Source of the DNA: Mesorhizobium sp. M2D.F.Ca.ET.226.01.1.1
GTDB lineage: Bacteria; Pseudomonadota; Alphaproteobacteria; Rhizobiales; Rhizobiaceae
Reading direction: 5' to 3'
DNA length: 64,000 nucleotides
Assembly (NCBI RefSeq): GCF_004022705.2
Contig: NZ_RZOY02000016.1
Span: forward strand, 1 to 64,000
The notes beneath the pieces were generated by a model. It worked only from the letters and a program-made list of their open reading frames with translations. It searched no databases and had not been told where the DNA came from. Below are positions 26,801-34,322 of this stretch, piece after piece. Position numbers and translations under genes: made by a program. Numbering within the stretch: position 1 is the stretch's first letter; each line of letters begins with the position of its first letter.

Positions 26801-27430
26801 TTTTCAGATCTCCAGACAAAAGTTAAAACGGGTTTGATTTCTTTGCTGAAGGGCAGCGTCGCCACCCCATCCCCAACTATTGAAAAAGAAGCGCATCGCG
26901 CCGCCCTTTCGCCCCCGACATGGCCTAACCCGCGGCGGCGTTCAACAGAGATTGTCTTCGAAGCAGGCCTTTTGGAATCTTATGAAAGTATTGTTGCGCA
27001 AATATCACGTTTTCTACATGAAAATGGCACATATTAAACAACTGGCACGAGTGAAACGCGAATTTAAATTTGAACTATATAATCACTAAACCGATTTAGA
27101 TGATTTTATGAAGAATATCATGTTGGGCGAAAAAGAGATTCGCCCTCTGCGCGCTCACCTTTCGGGAAACCCGAGGCATTGCCGCCATCCGAGTGACCGG
27201 CGCTAAGAGCGCCTATCCCTTCAGAGCCATCTGTCCGAAGCTCGGGATTGTGCGGCGTTGGCGTTGCCGTTCGCCGACACGCCCCATATCGGCAGAAGCG
27301 CTCACGCAGGATGGGATCGTGCCGGCTTACACCACGCGAAGGCTGAAGGTGCCCTGGAACATTACGTTGAACTTCCTGTTCTTGCGTGTGCCGGAGGCTG
27401 GAGCCGACGGCATAGGCCCGGTGAAGAAGC
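26801..27430. other. Upstream region of the porin gene, no gene supported
   Basis: The stretch 26940-27120 is AT-rich and likely carries the porin promoter and regulatory sites. The remaining 300 bases show no credible gene on either strand. Confidence 0.5.
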
Positions 27431-28129
27431 TCAAGTCGATGAAAACTTGCGGGCAGCCGACACGACGTCACACACCATGTCCTGCTTGAGCACCTCGATC
27501 GGAATGCGTCCGCGGAGTTGCGGCGAAGGGCGGGTCAGCCAGAACCACGCGAGCCGTGGATTCCCGATTGCCGACATCACTTCGCTAATCCCCGATGCCG
27601 GTCTGCCGTCGACGAATTGGGCGAGCGGGAAGACATGTTTGCGGCCGCCCTTGCGCAAGGCAATAACCTCATTGCGCCTTTGCCAGCGATGCAGCGTCGA
27701 GCGAGGTATGCGGAAATGCTCTTCCAGAAAGGTCGATCCGGCGACTTCGCCCGCCCAGTCCTCAATCAGCACCGATTGCAGATCGTTTGTCCGCTTTGCT
27801 GGTGAGGGTGCTGTGGTTGCCGGCATCGGGCCATTATCCGCGCGATTGGCACTGGCGGACCCGCCGCGTGCGAACTCCCCCAATCCACGGAAGAATTCCG
27901 GGGCGAACGCAGCGCATTCGCCTTTGAAAGAGCCGATCGCGAGTCGCTGTGCTTGTGGAAGGAAGGGAACGGCGGCGGCGAGGCCGCCGGCGATGGCGCT
28001 GACTGAAACCAGAGCTTGCGTGTCGAGAACAATGCCGTGCTGGATCAGGGCCTGTTGCACGGCTTCCGTCACCAGGTCTGCCAAGGCATCCTGCGAGATC
28101 CCGTGTGTTCGATTTTGAAATCTGGTCAT
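27431..28129 (-). CDS. Putative antitoxin-like regulator (HTH plus ParS/MbcA-like C-terminus)
   Basis: A 232-residue protein from ATG 28129. The first 100 residues are hydrophobic and helical. A helix-turn-helix-like segment follows (HFRIPRSTLHRWQRRNEV near residue 150). The C-terminus SAIGNPRLAWFWLTRPSPQL and RIPIEVLKQD resembles the toxin-binding domain of Xre/MbcA/ParS antitoxins. Those normally pair with an adjacent RES-domain toxin, but none is seen here. It may be an orphan regulator. The family call is moderate. Confidence 0.5.
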   Translation of the reverse strand: MTRFQNRTHGISQDALADLVTEAVQQALIQHGIVLDTQALVSVSAIAGGLAAAVPFLPQAQRLAIGSFKGECAAFAPEFFRGLGEFARGGSASANRADNGPMPATTAPSPAKRTNDLQSVLIEDWAGEVAGSTFLEEHFRIPRSTLHRWQRRNEVIALRKGGRKHVFPLAQFVDGRPASGISEVMSAIGNPRLAWFWLTRPSPQLRGRIPIEVLKQDMVCDVVSAARKFSST

Positions 28130-28263
28130 GTAACTGTCTTGCGCGCCCCTCGCTCCCGTCACCGGCTGCGGCCGAGATTTGAACGGCTACACCGGGAAGC
28201 GAAAATCGCAGCAGCAGATGCAGCGACCCGACAGGTTGCTGTCTTGCATTTGACATCCCCAAC

Positions 28264-28302
28264 TGACTGTCAAGGCGTCCCGAAATGTCAGTCACGGGAC
28301 GC
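28264..28302. repeat. Two interleaved inverted repeats (pseudoknot-like)
   Basis: TGACTG (28264-28269) pairs with CAGTCA (28289-28294), and GCGTCCCG (28275-28282) pairs with CGGGACGC (28295-28302). The arms alternate in the order of an H-type pseudoknot, and the two 3' arms are directly adjacent. It lies 135-173 bases upstream of the antitoxin-like gene. Overlapping operators are the alternative. Confidence 0.6.
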
Positions 28303-28394
28303 ATCGGTTTTTCGTTTAGGTGCGAATTATGACGGCTGCGCGACAGAGGCGGCCGAATAGACCTTCTTCCGAGGGAACGACCAAGGTTACCAAC

Positions 28395-28423
28395 AAAAAG
28401 GGCCGCATTCGCAGCCCTTTTTT
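28395..28423 (-). terminator. Bidirectional intrinsic terminator
   Basis: A nine-base-pair stem (28395-28403 with 28414-28422) is extended by two inner pairs and flanked by A and T runs, so it can end transcription from either side. It most likely serves the minus-strand MucR gene ending at 28602. Confidence 0.85.
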
Positions 28424-28601
28424 ACCAAATTATATTGTTTTACGGTCTATCTTTTTCTCCCTACGAGAGAGAAACGAGAAACGCCGTCTTCTCTTATGAC
28501 TTTCCTTGTTCTGGTGAGGTACGCCAATCGTGGGCGGCGTCGATGTGATTGCGGTGATTCTTTGCTCGGGCACAAAGCTCCTGCCTAGTCGTGTCCATGC
28601 C

Positions 28602-29042
28602 TCAGGACTTCGCCTTGCGCTTCGAGGAAGACTTCTTGACTGGAGCCGCCTTTCTCCCCAAGCCCAGCGATTTCGCGAGCGCTGATCGGGTTGCCGAGTA
28701 ATTCGGGGCGACCATGGGATAATCTTTTGCCAATCCCCATTTCGTCCGGTATTCGTCGGGCGTCATCCCGTGTCTGACTGCAAGGTGACGCTTAAGTGAC
28801 TTGTATTTCTGACCGTCTTCCAGGCTGATGATATAATCCGGGTAAATCGACTTTTTGGGATTAACTGCCGGCTTTAGGCTAGGCGCCTCAGGCGGAGTTG
28901 CATTTCCAATATTAGACAATGCCGAATTCACACTAGCGATCAAATCTGGCAATCCAGATGCCGGCACCGGGTTCTTCTGGACATAAGCGGAAACGATATC
29001 AGCAGTAAGTTCGATGAGATTATTGCCTGATTCCAGGGACAT
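28602..29042 (-). CDS. MucR/Ros-family regulator lacking the zinc-finger cysteine
   Basis: A 146-residue protein from ATG 29042 (MSLESGNNLIEL). It has the family helix DLIASVNSAL, then YIISLEDGQKYKSLKRHL, HGMTPDEYRTKWGL and YPMVAPNYS, and a lysine/serine-rich tail. The position occupied by the first zinc ligand (cysteine) in the paralog at 18329 is serine here. Some Mesorhizobium MucR-like proteins are known to fold without zinc. It should still bind AT-rich DNA. A terminator lies about 180 bases downstream. Confidence 0.9.
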   Translation of the reverse strand: MSLESGNNLIELTADIVSAYVQKNPVPASGLPDLIASVNSALSNIGNATPPEAPSLKPAVNPKKSIYPDYIISLEDGQKYKSLKRHLAVRHGMTPDEYRTKWGLAKDYPMVAPNYSATRSALAKSLGLGRKAAPVKKSSSKRKAKS

Positions 29043-29259
29043 CTTTGTTCTCCTCAATTCCCCCCAGATTCCCATACCCGCCAAATCCGGAATGTGCAAT
29101 ATGCGAATATTCTGGCTAAGAGCTGTAGACGCGCAATTTCGCAGCGTTCGCGACTTTCTACTGAGGATAGGTCACGTCGTGGTCTACGTCGCACGGTTGA
29201 GGGTGCAAAGAATCCTGTTTCCATTGTTTGGGTGGAATAGGCTCAAGCCGGTCGAACAC

Positions 29260-29547
29260 TCAACCGTAGTGCCAATGTGGCTTAGGCTCTGTGCCCAAGA
29301 ACATAACTCCGAGCTTGTCCCCTCGGCGCCACTGGACCACCGCCTTATAACCTACCCCATCAGTCGGGATGTAAAGAAGGAATTCATTTGGAACGCGCGC
29401 GTCAATTGACACTTGCAGCTCCGCACCTTGCGAATGCATGTTGCGAACGGTGCACTTGACTTCAGAATTTGAAATACCTGAGAGAATCGACGCTCCTTTG
29501 AGAACGCGCCGACGCCGCTGCTCCCTTGATTCTTTTCCGCCGTCCAT
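29260..29547 (-). CDS. PilZ-domain protein (c-di-GMP effector candidate)
   Basis: A 95-residue protein from ATG 29547. REQRRRRVLKGASI supplies the arginine-rich start of the PilZ c-di-GMP site, and NMHSQGAEL stands at the (D/N)xSxxG position. The ending KLGVMFLG is typical of single-domain PilZ proteins. It should bind c-di-GMP and act on a partner. It shares the island with a GGDEF-EAL enzyme but is not linked in an operon. Confidence 0.75.
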   Translation of the reverse strand: MDGGKESREQRRRRVLKGASILSGISNSEVKCTVRNMHSQGAELQVSIDARVPNEFLLYIPTDGVGYKAVVQWRRGDKLGVMFLGTEPKPHWHYG

Positions 29548-29732
29548 AGAACACCCAAGGTAAGATCGGCTCGCGCTCTGCCACAGCCAGCTTGCGCTCC
29601 GGGAGGTCACGTCGCAAAACTCGGTAACATTACTGTTGTCGGGTAGCAATGACCGAAAGAGAAGCTAGTATTACAGTTGCGTTGTGAGTTGCATTACTCA
29701 CTTCCGCGTTCCGCGCGCGGAATTGAAAAGGA

Positions 29733-29882
29733 TTATTGGCGCCGATTGAGCTGGATCTCGTCTCCCCACCGAATGGCAAACGTATTCTTGACGGCCTTGC
29801 GTCGTGCCCTAATCGCGATTTTAGGCCTGCATCCATGTCTGCAGCATGGCCCAGCAGACTGCAGGAGCTTCTCGTTCGCCAT
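29733..29882 (-). CDS. Possible small protein, unknown
   Basis: A 49-residue frame starting MANEKLLQSAGPCC, with an unusually good AAAGGAG ribosome site seven bases before ATG. It is basic (RARRKAVKNTF) with three cysteines, and ends in IRWGDEIQLNRRQ. No family is recognised. Confidence 0.35.
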   Translation of the reverse strand: MANEKLLQSAGPCCRHGCRPKIAIRARRKAVKNTFAIRWGDEIQLNRRQ

Positions 29883-30149
29883 CGCAACTCCTTTACCGGA
29901 TGGGACGGCGGGTATGCATTGCACGACGGCCAGGACCGGGAGGAGGCGGCCTGATCGGAGCGGAGTCCCAAGGTTACAGCTGGCATTTGCTCCATTGCGA
30001 AACCTTCATTTCCTGGGCTGGTTGTCGTCTGATGTGACGCTCTAGCGATAAGCCGGGTTGACGTTTTTCCCTTGTCTGTCGGCCAACAGCCTTTCCTGTT
30101 GCTGTCTTGCCCGGAGCTGATGACGTTCCTTTTATCCGGCCCAGCCGTC

Positions 30150-30268
30150 TTGTCCCGTTCCTGCCCGCTCCATTCGCTGCGCTCCCGTGTTGGGGACAAT
30201 CCGGCTCAGTGCGCCGTCTCCTTTGGAACCGTCCTCCGGGACAGAAACAGCAACCAAAGGAAAAGACC
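30150..30268 (+). promoter_or_regulatory. Structured 5' leader, copy 2
   Basis: Closely similar to 11343-11461. TTGTCCC (30150-30156) can pair with GGGACAA (30193-30199), and the hairpin GTCC-TCCG-GGAC spans 30231-30242. The AACCAAAGGAAAAGACC just before the ATG is also shared. Conservation outside the coding region indicates a functional cis element. Confidence 0.6.
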
Positions 30269-30484
30269 ATGACGAACAGACGTAACTCCGAAACGAAACC
30301 CGAGCCGAAATCGCCGCTCTACCACGCCTATACCGTGCGCGACGGCAAGGAAGGCCAGAAGGGCTTCTGGACCCGCATCGGCGCCTTCTTCGCCCATGAC
30401 GACGGCGAGGGCGGCACGCTCCTCCTCGAGGCCTTGCCCATCGACGGCCGCGTTGTCCTCCGTGCACCGAAGTCCGATGAGTAG
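30269..30484 (+). CDS. Conserved small protein (copy 2 of a repeated cassette)
   Basis: A 71-residue protein (MTNRRNSETKP...) whose core YHAYTVRDGKEGQKGFWTR is nearly the same as in the copy at 11462. ATG follows AAAGGAAAAG. It is ten bases from the downstream DUF2958 gene, so they form a two-gene operon behind a shared structured leader. Function is unknown. Confidence 0.8.
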   Translation: MTNRRNSETKPEPKSPLYHAYTVRDGKEGQKGFWTRIGAFFAHDDGEGGTLLLEALPIDGRVVLRAPKSDE

Positions 30485-30493
30485 GAGGCGGCC

Positions 30494-30850
30494 ATGCAGA
30501 TCCTCACCCAGAGTCTGCGGGAAAAGCTGCTGGCGAATGGTCGCCAGCAGCAGCCCCTTCGCGGAACGGCACACGAAATCGACTTCGTCCCGGTCGTCAA
30601 GTTGTTCACCCCGGACGCCGGTGCGACCTGGCTCCTGACCGAAATCGACCCGGATGACCCGGATGTCGCGTTCGGACTCTGTGATCTCGGGCTTGGCTGC
30701 CCGGAAATGGGCAACGTCAGCCTCTCTGAGCTGTTCGCGCTACGCGGGCAGCTTGGCCTGCCGGTCGAGCGGGACCTGTACTTCAGCCCCGACAAGCCGC
30801 TGTCGGAATACGCCGACGAGGCTCGGCGACTCGGTCGTATCCGGGTGTAG
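30494..30850 (+). CDS. DUF2958-domain protein
   Basis: A 118-residue protein with the full family pattern: LLANGRQQQP, DFVPVVKLFTPDAGATWLL, DPDVAFGLCDLGLGCPEMG, and a C-terminal RDLYFSPDKPLSEYA. ATG 30494 has TAGGAGGCGG upstream. The family is widespread on plasmids and integrative elements and has no assigned biochemical function. This copy is intact; the one at 11693 is broken. Confidence 0.88.
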   Translation: MQILTQSLREKLLANGRQQQPLRGTAHEIDFVPVVKLFTPDAGATWLLTEIDPDDPDVAFGLCDLGLGCPEMGNVSLSELFALRGQLGLPVERDLYFSPDKPLSEYADEARRLGRIRV

Positions 30851-31041
30851 GCGTTTCCGGCGTCGCTCAACGCCGTCCGTCGGGACGGCGTTGAGTCGCG
30901 AAACGGATTTGGTGCGGGCGCACAAGCGCAGCGCGGAGCCGCGGTCGAGTCGATTTCGCTTGTGGGAGAACGGGGCAGTGTTCCTTGGTTCCCATACTAT
31001 AAATCTCTGCAGGACGAGCTAAACGGCCAGGTCGAATACGG

Positions 31042-31284
31042 CTATTCGAACCACTCTTTCATCAATCCAGCGGCGAGCAGAAGGTTTTTGTCGATCGTCT
31101 CCGGGGTCATACGCTGGTTGTGCATATAGGCTATTAGCTGCCGTTCAACCTCATGCCAGCTTAAGCCAGCGGCCAAGGCTTCTTGCATATAGAGGAGCGC
31201 CCTTTCCCTATCCTTGGCATGGACAGCGAAAGAAGCATCCATATAGGCAAAGCCGCCTGCCACCAGGCGTCCCCAATCTGCCAT
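31042..31284 (-). CDS. Small hypothetical helical protein
   Basis: An 80-residue acidic protein (MADWGRLVAGGFAYM...) that looks like one helical bundle (RALLYMQEALAAGLSWHEVE). It is divergent from the Abi_C-like gene next to it. No family is recognised. Confidence 0.55.
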   Translation of the reverse strand: MADWGRLVAGGFAYMDASFAVHAKDRERALLYMQEALAAGLSWHEVERQLIAYMHNQRMTPETIDKNLLLAAGLMKEWFE

Positions 31285-31362
31285 GCAAAATCCCTCGTAG
31301 CCTGTGTGAAGTGCTGTCGATTTCTTGCCTGAGTTCTTTTTTTGTTCTATCCAATTTGGCTA

Positions 31363-32340
31363 ATGGAAGCAATCGGTGCGATGCCGGATTTGCGAGGAAG
31401 GATGAGGCATTCGATGCTCTTCAGTCAGCGTTACATGCGCGCTATCGATCAAGGACGGCTTGTTGTTGAAATCCCTGAAGCTGCTCGCCGCAAACTATGG
31501 TCGTGGCTTCAGGCCAACAATTCGCCGCTGCATCTCCAGCGTGACCCCAACGACCGTTGGATTTCCCAGTCATCGATTCTGGACGAGGTTTCGTCGGATT
31601 TGCTCGTCGAGCATGGTTGGGACCGGCTGCCCGTGTTGCGCACACCGTCTGAACGGCCCGGTGAGTTGCGTCTGCTGGTTCAAGAAGGGGCCGCTTCTTG
31701 GGTTTTCGATACGGTAGAATTGGCTGCCCGGTATATGGATGCTGCCGAGAAGGAAGCACTACGCCAGAAGCTCAACCAGATATTTGAGCTGCATGATTGC
31801 CCCTGGCGGCTCTCTGACGGTGAGTTTTTCAAGCTGGACGGTGATTTCATTGGAGCCAGGCTTGCCATGACTGCCCACGACGCCCTGACGGCCAATCGCT
31901 TCGAGGGTGCGGGCGATGAGTTCGCCAAGGCCCGCCAGTATCTCGGCGCCGGCGATGTTCGCGAAGCCATTTTCTATTCGGGTCATAGTTTCGAGAGCGT
32001 GATGAAGGTTCTTACGGGCCTGGACCATGCTAACGGCGACAAGCTTATCAAGGAACTTGCTCAACAGGGTTTTTTCGATGATCTACCCGAAGCCGTCAGG
32101 AATGGCTTTACAGACCAGGTTCTGAAGGCATTGCCTTTTCTGCGCAATAAGCTGGGCGGACATGGACAGGGTGCAGCGGTGGTCAACATTCCGCCCGTGT
32201 ACGGAGATCTGGCTATTCAGATTGCCGCCGCCTTCCATAATTTTCTGATCTCCAAGCATCTGGAGCGCTCGACGCCTCCTCCGCCAGAACCGTTGCGTGA
32301 GCCAGCAGCACGTGAATTGACCGAGGAGATACCGTTTTAG
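31363..32340 (+). CDS. Abortive-infection C-terminal (Abi_C)-like protein
   Basis: A 325-residue protein; ATG 31363 is proposed, with an in-frame TTG at 31342 and another ATG at 31381. The C-terminal third has the block FYSGHSFESVMKVLTGLD, then LRNKLGGHGQGA and AIQIAAAFHNFLI, typical of Abi_C/HEPN-like regions in phage-exclusion proteins. The N-terminal two thirds match the pattern of a poorly described group often named STM4504/CBY_0614. The R-N-K-x-G-G-H-G signature resembles a HEPN RNase site. A defence role is inferred from the family. An 86-residue gene follows closely. Confidence 0.65.
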   Translation: MEAIGAMPDLRGRMRHSMLFSQRYMRAIDQGRLVVEIPEAARRKLWSWLQANNSPLHLQRDPNDRWISQSSILDEVSSDLLVEHGWDRLPVLRTPSERPGELRLLVQEGAASWVFDTVELAARYMDAAEKEALRQKLNQIFELHDCPWRLSDGEFFKLDGDFIGARLAMTAHDALTANRFEGAGDEFAKARQYLGAGDVREAIFYSGHSFESVMKVLTGLDHANGDKLIKELAQQGFFDDLPEAVRNGFTDQVLKALPFLRNKLGGHGQGAAVVNIPPVYGDLAIQIAAAFHNFLISKHLERSTPPPPEPLREPAARELTEEIPF

Positions 32341-32350
32341 GGGAAGAAGA

Positions 32351-32611
32351 ATGCGCAGCGCTGGGCAGGTTGTTTTTGTTTCGAGAAACAGCGGTATGAT
32401 CGTCGTGCACCATGTTGACGGTTACGCTGTCGTGGAACTGATCGGCGATGAAGGCTCTTTGAGTGTCGGCGACCGTGTGAAGGGAGATTGGGACGCGCTG
32501 GGCGGTGAGCCTCTGTTTGCCAACGACCACACGCTTGATGCGTATTTTCAGGGCAGTTGGGGTTCACGCGACGCGGCGGTGCAGATCGCCCGGAACACCG
32601 GCGGCGGCTGA
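32351..32611 (+). CDS. Hypothetical small beta-rich protein
   Basis: An 86-residue protein (MRSAGQVVFVSRNSGMIVVH...). The alternating hydrophobic pattern and GDRVKGDWDALGG suggest a small beta-barrel. ATG lies ten bases after the Abi_C-like gene stop, behind GGGGAAGAAG, so the two are probably co-expressed. Its role is unknown; it may be a partner of the Abi_C protein. Confidence 0.6.
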   Translation: MRSAGQVVFVSRNSGMIVVHHVDGYAVVELIGDEGSLSVGDRVKGDWDALGGEPLFANDHTLDAYFQGSWGSRDAAVQIARNTGGG

Positions 32612-32621
32612 TGCCTCTCGA

Positions 32622-32885
32622 TCACTTCGTTCGCAAGTCCATTTGAAGAACTTCTATTCCGACGGTAGATGCGAGCCACTGGTCGGAATCCAAAAAGACG
32701 ATCTCCAGATCGTCGCGCGGGCGGCCGCCATTTGGAACGTCACCGATCTTCCGGCACCGCGCCATGATCCGTTGCACAAATCCCGACGCCACCATATCGC
32801 TCTGGCTGGCCTCGGCGATAATCCGGTAAATGCCCTGTAAGTCGGAAATGGCCTGTGGTCGGTAGGTGACCTTAACGCGCCGCAT
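32622..32885 (-). pseudogene. ParE-like toxin with a degenerate C-terminus
   Basis: The first 60 residues match ParE/RelE toxins (VTYRPQAISDLQGIYRII, then GGRPRDDLE). After that the normal strand pattern ending in an active-site region is replaced by unrelated sequence (VFLDSDQWLASTVG). Together with the broken antitoxin upstream this points to an inactive toxin gene. Confidence 0.6.
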
Positions 32886-33129
32886 GGCGCGCGGCTTTGC
32901 TTTCGCTTTCCATGAAGCGCGTCATTTCCGCTTCTGCCTCGTCCGCAGCCAGGGCTCGGCCATGGATCCTCGATCGATGCCTTGATCCGTGCGCGGAGAA
33001 CCGCATTGATCGCTCCTTCTTCGCGGTCGAGGGCGCGCAACGCCGCCCGCATGACTTCACTGGCGGATTCGTAGGCGCCTGAGGCCAGCCGTGCGAGCAG
33101 TTGGTTGGCTGCTTTCGCGCTGGGTCGTG
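32873..33129 (-). pseudogene. Frameshifted ParD-like antitoxin
   Basis: The minus strand reads ANQLLARLASGAYESASEVM, then RAALRALDREEG, the ribbon-helix-helix pattern of ParD. It shifts frame after IKASIEDP and resumes as LAADEAEAEMTRFMESESKA, which runs into the ParE-like start. No good start codon is visible at the N-terminus. The antitoxin is therefore probably dead. Confidence 0.6.
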
Positions 33130-33212
33130 GACACGCGGCTAAGGCGCCAGGTGCACGGAATGGTTGAATCTTCGCCTCACTATGATAGGGGAGGTGCAGA
33201 GAGGCTCTTGAA

Positions 33213-33773
33213 ATGAAGCGTATGCGAGAAGAGGATATTCCGGCGTTCGTGAAGGAGGTCGCCGCGACCGGCTGTCATATCTGCGCCGTCGGTCCTGCTC
33301 ATTACGCTATGGGCGATACTGATGTTCCGCGCGGCAAGCGTAGGGGCCTGTATAAAAAGCTCCGCGAAATCGACGCTCGTTACGGCAACCGCGACCACCT
33401 ACGCAACAAAATCGCGTCCCACCTGAGATCGATTGGCCGCTACGTCGACGCGACTTCAGTAGAGGCAGAACCCTGGGCGATATTTCCCAGCTCCGAACAT
33501 GACATTGATGATGAGGCCCCGGACGTGCCCGCCGTCACGGCCTACGATGAGGCGCATATCTCGACTTACGCCGCCCTGCTGGTCGCGGAAGCCGAGGGCG
33601 CCGATTGGGTCGACGTGGCACGGTTTATCTTGAAAATCGACTCCGAGCGAGAGCCGGAGAGGGCGCATCGAGCCTGGGCATCGCACTTGGCGCGGGCGCG
33701 GCGGCTGGCGCATTTCGACGACAGAACCACTGACGAAGCCGACCTACTGCGGACCGTCTCTAAAGCGGAGTAG
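33213..33773 (+). CDS. Hypothetical protein
   Basis: A 186-residue soluble protein (MKRMREEDIPAFVKEVAATG...). It contains a CHICAV motif, a basic middle (RGKRRGLYKKLREIDARYG) and an acidic second half (EHDIDDEAPDVPAV). ATG 33213 is the first good start, with GAGAGGCTC upstream. It may bind nucleic acid or an island protein, but no family is recognised. Confidence 0.65.
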   Translation: MKRMREEDIPAFVKEVAATGCHICAVGPAHYAMGDTDVPRGKRRGLYKKLREIDARYGNRDHLRNKIASHLRSIGRYVDATSVEAEPWAIFPSSEHDIDDEAPDVPAVTAYDEAHISTYAALLVAEAEGADWVDVARFILKIDSEREPERAHRAWASHLARARRLAHFDDRTTDEADLLRTVSKAE

Positions 33774-34266
33774 AGCCTAGTGACAGGATCAGCCTAAAAA
33801 ATGTTCGGCGCGGCTTTCTGTTTTGACCGGTTATTCTGCAATACGAAGTGTTTTGAATCGCAGTCTTCTAAAGGTTATGAATATAGACGAACTGTGCATT
33901 GACGCCGCTTTTGGCGATACTGGAGTTTGGTTGTCATACGGCGCCCTTCGCCGGGGGCTGTCGGTCCCGCATCCGCCCTGCGGCGACGCTATGCTGATGC
34001 TCCTACGGCCGCCCTGTTGAACCGGTCTCAGGGCCACGAACTTTCTCCAGCACCGAACTGACTTGATCCCGCTTACGGGCATTTCGGTGCTTCCGCCTTG
34101 TACGCCCTTGTTTGCCTTGGTCGGGAGAGAGGCGCGCGGCCCTCTCTCCCCGCAAGCCCCGCCGGCGGTCTCCCCCATCTTCCTGCGCTTCGCTCCGTGC
34201 AGACCGGGGATACCCCTCCGCCGCCGTGGCTTGCCCCCTCGCTCCCCGCTGCTCGCCGCGAGGCAG
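33774..34266. other. Long GC-rich leader before parB, no gene supported
   Basis: About 490 bases with no credible gene. The last third is very pyrimidine-rich on the plus strand. Two palindromes follow immediately and are listed separately. Confidence 0.5.
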
Positions 34267-34302
34267 GGGTTCAGGTGGCCTGAACCCTTCAGGTCAACCT
34301 GA
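34267..34302. promoter_or_regulatory. Paired palindromes upstream of parB (operator or parS-like)
   Basis: GGGTTCAGG (34267-34275) and its complement (34279-34287) flank TGG. A second related palindrome, TCAGG-TCAA-CCTGA, spans 34289-34302. Both share the half-site TCAGG. They end 21 bases before the parB ATG, a likely place for autoregulation or centromere binding. Confidence 0.6.
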
Positions 34303-34322
34303 GAGCAACAAGGAGCAAGACC

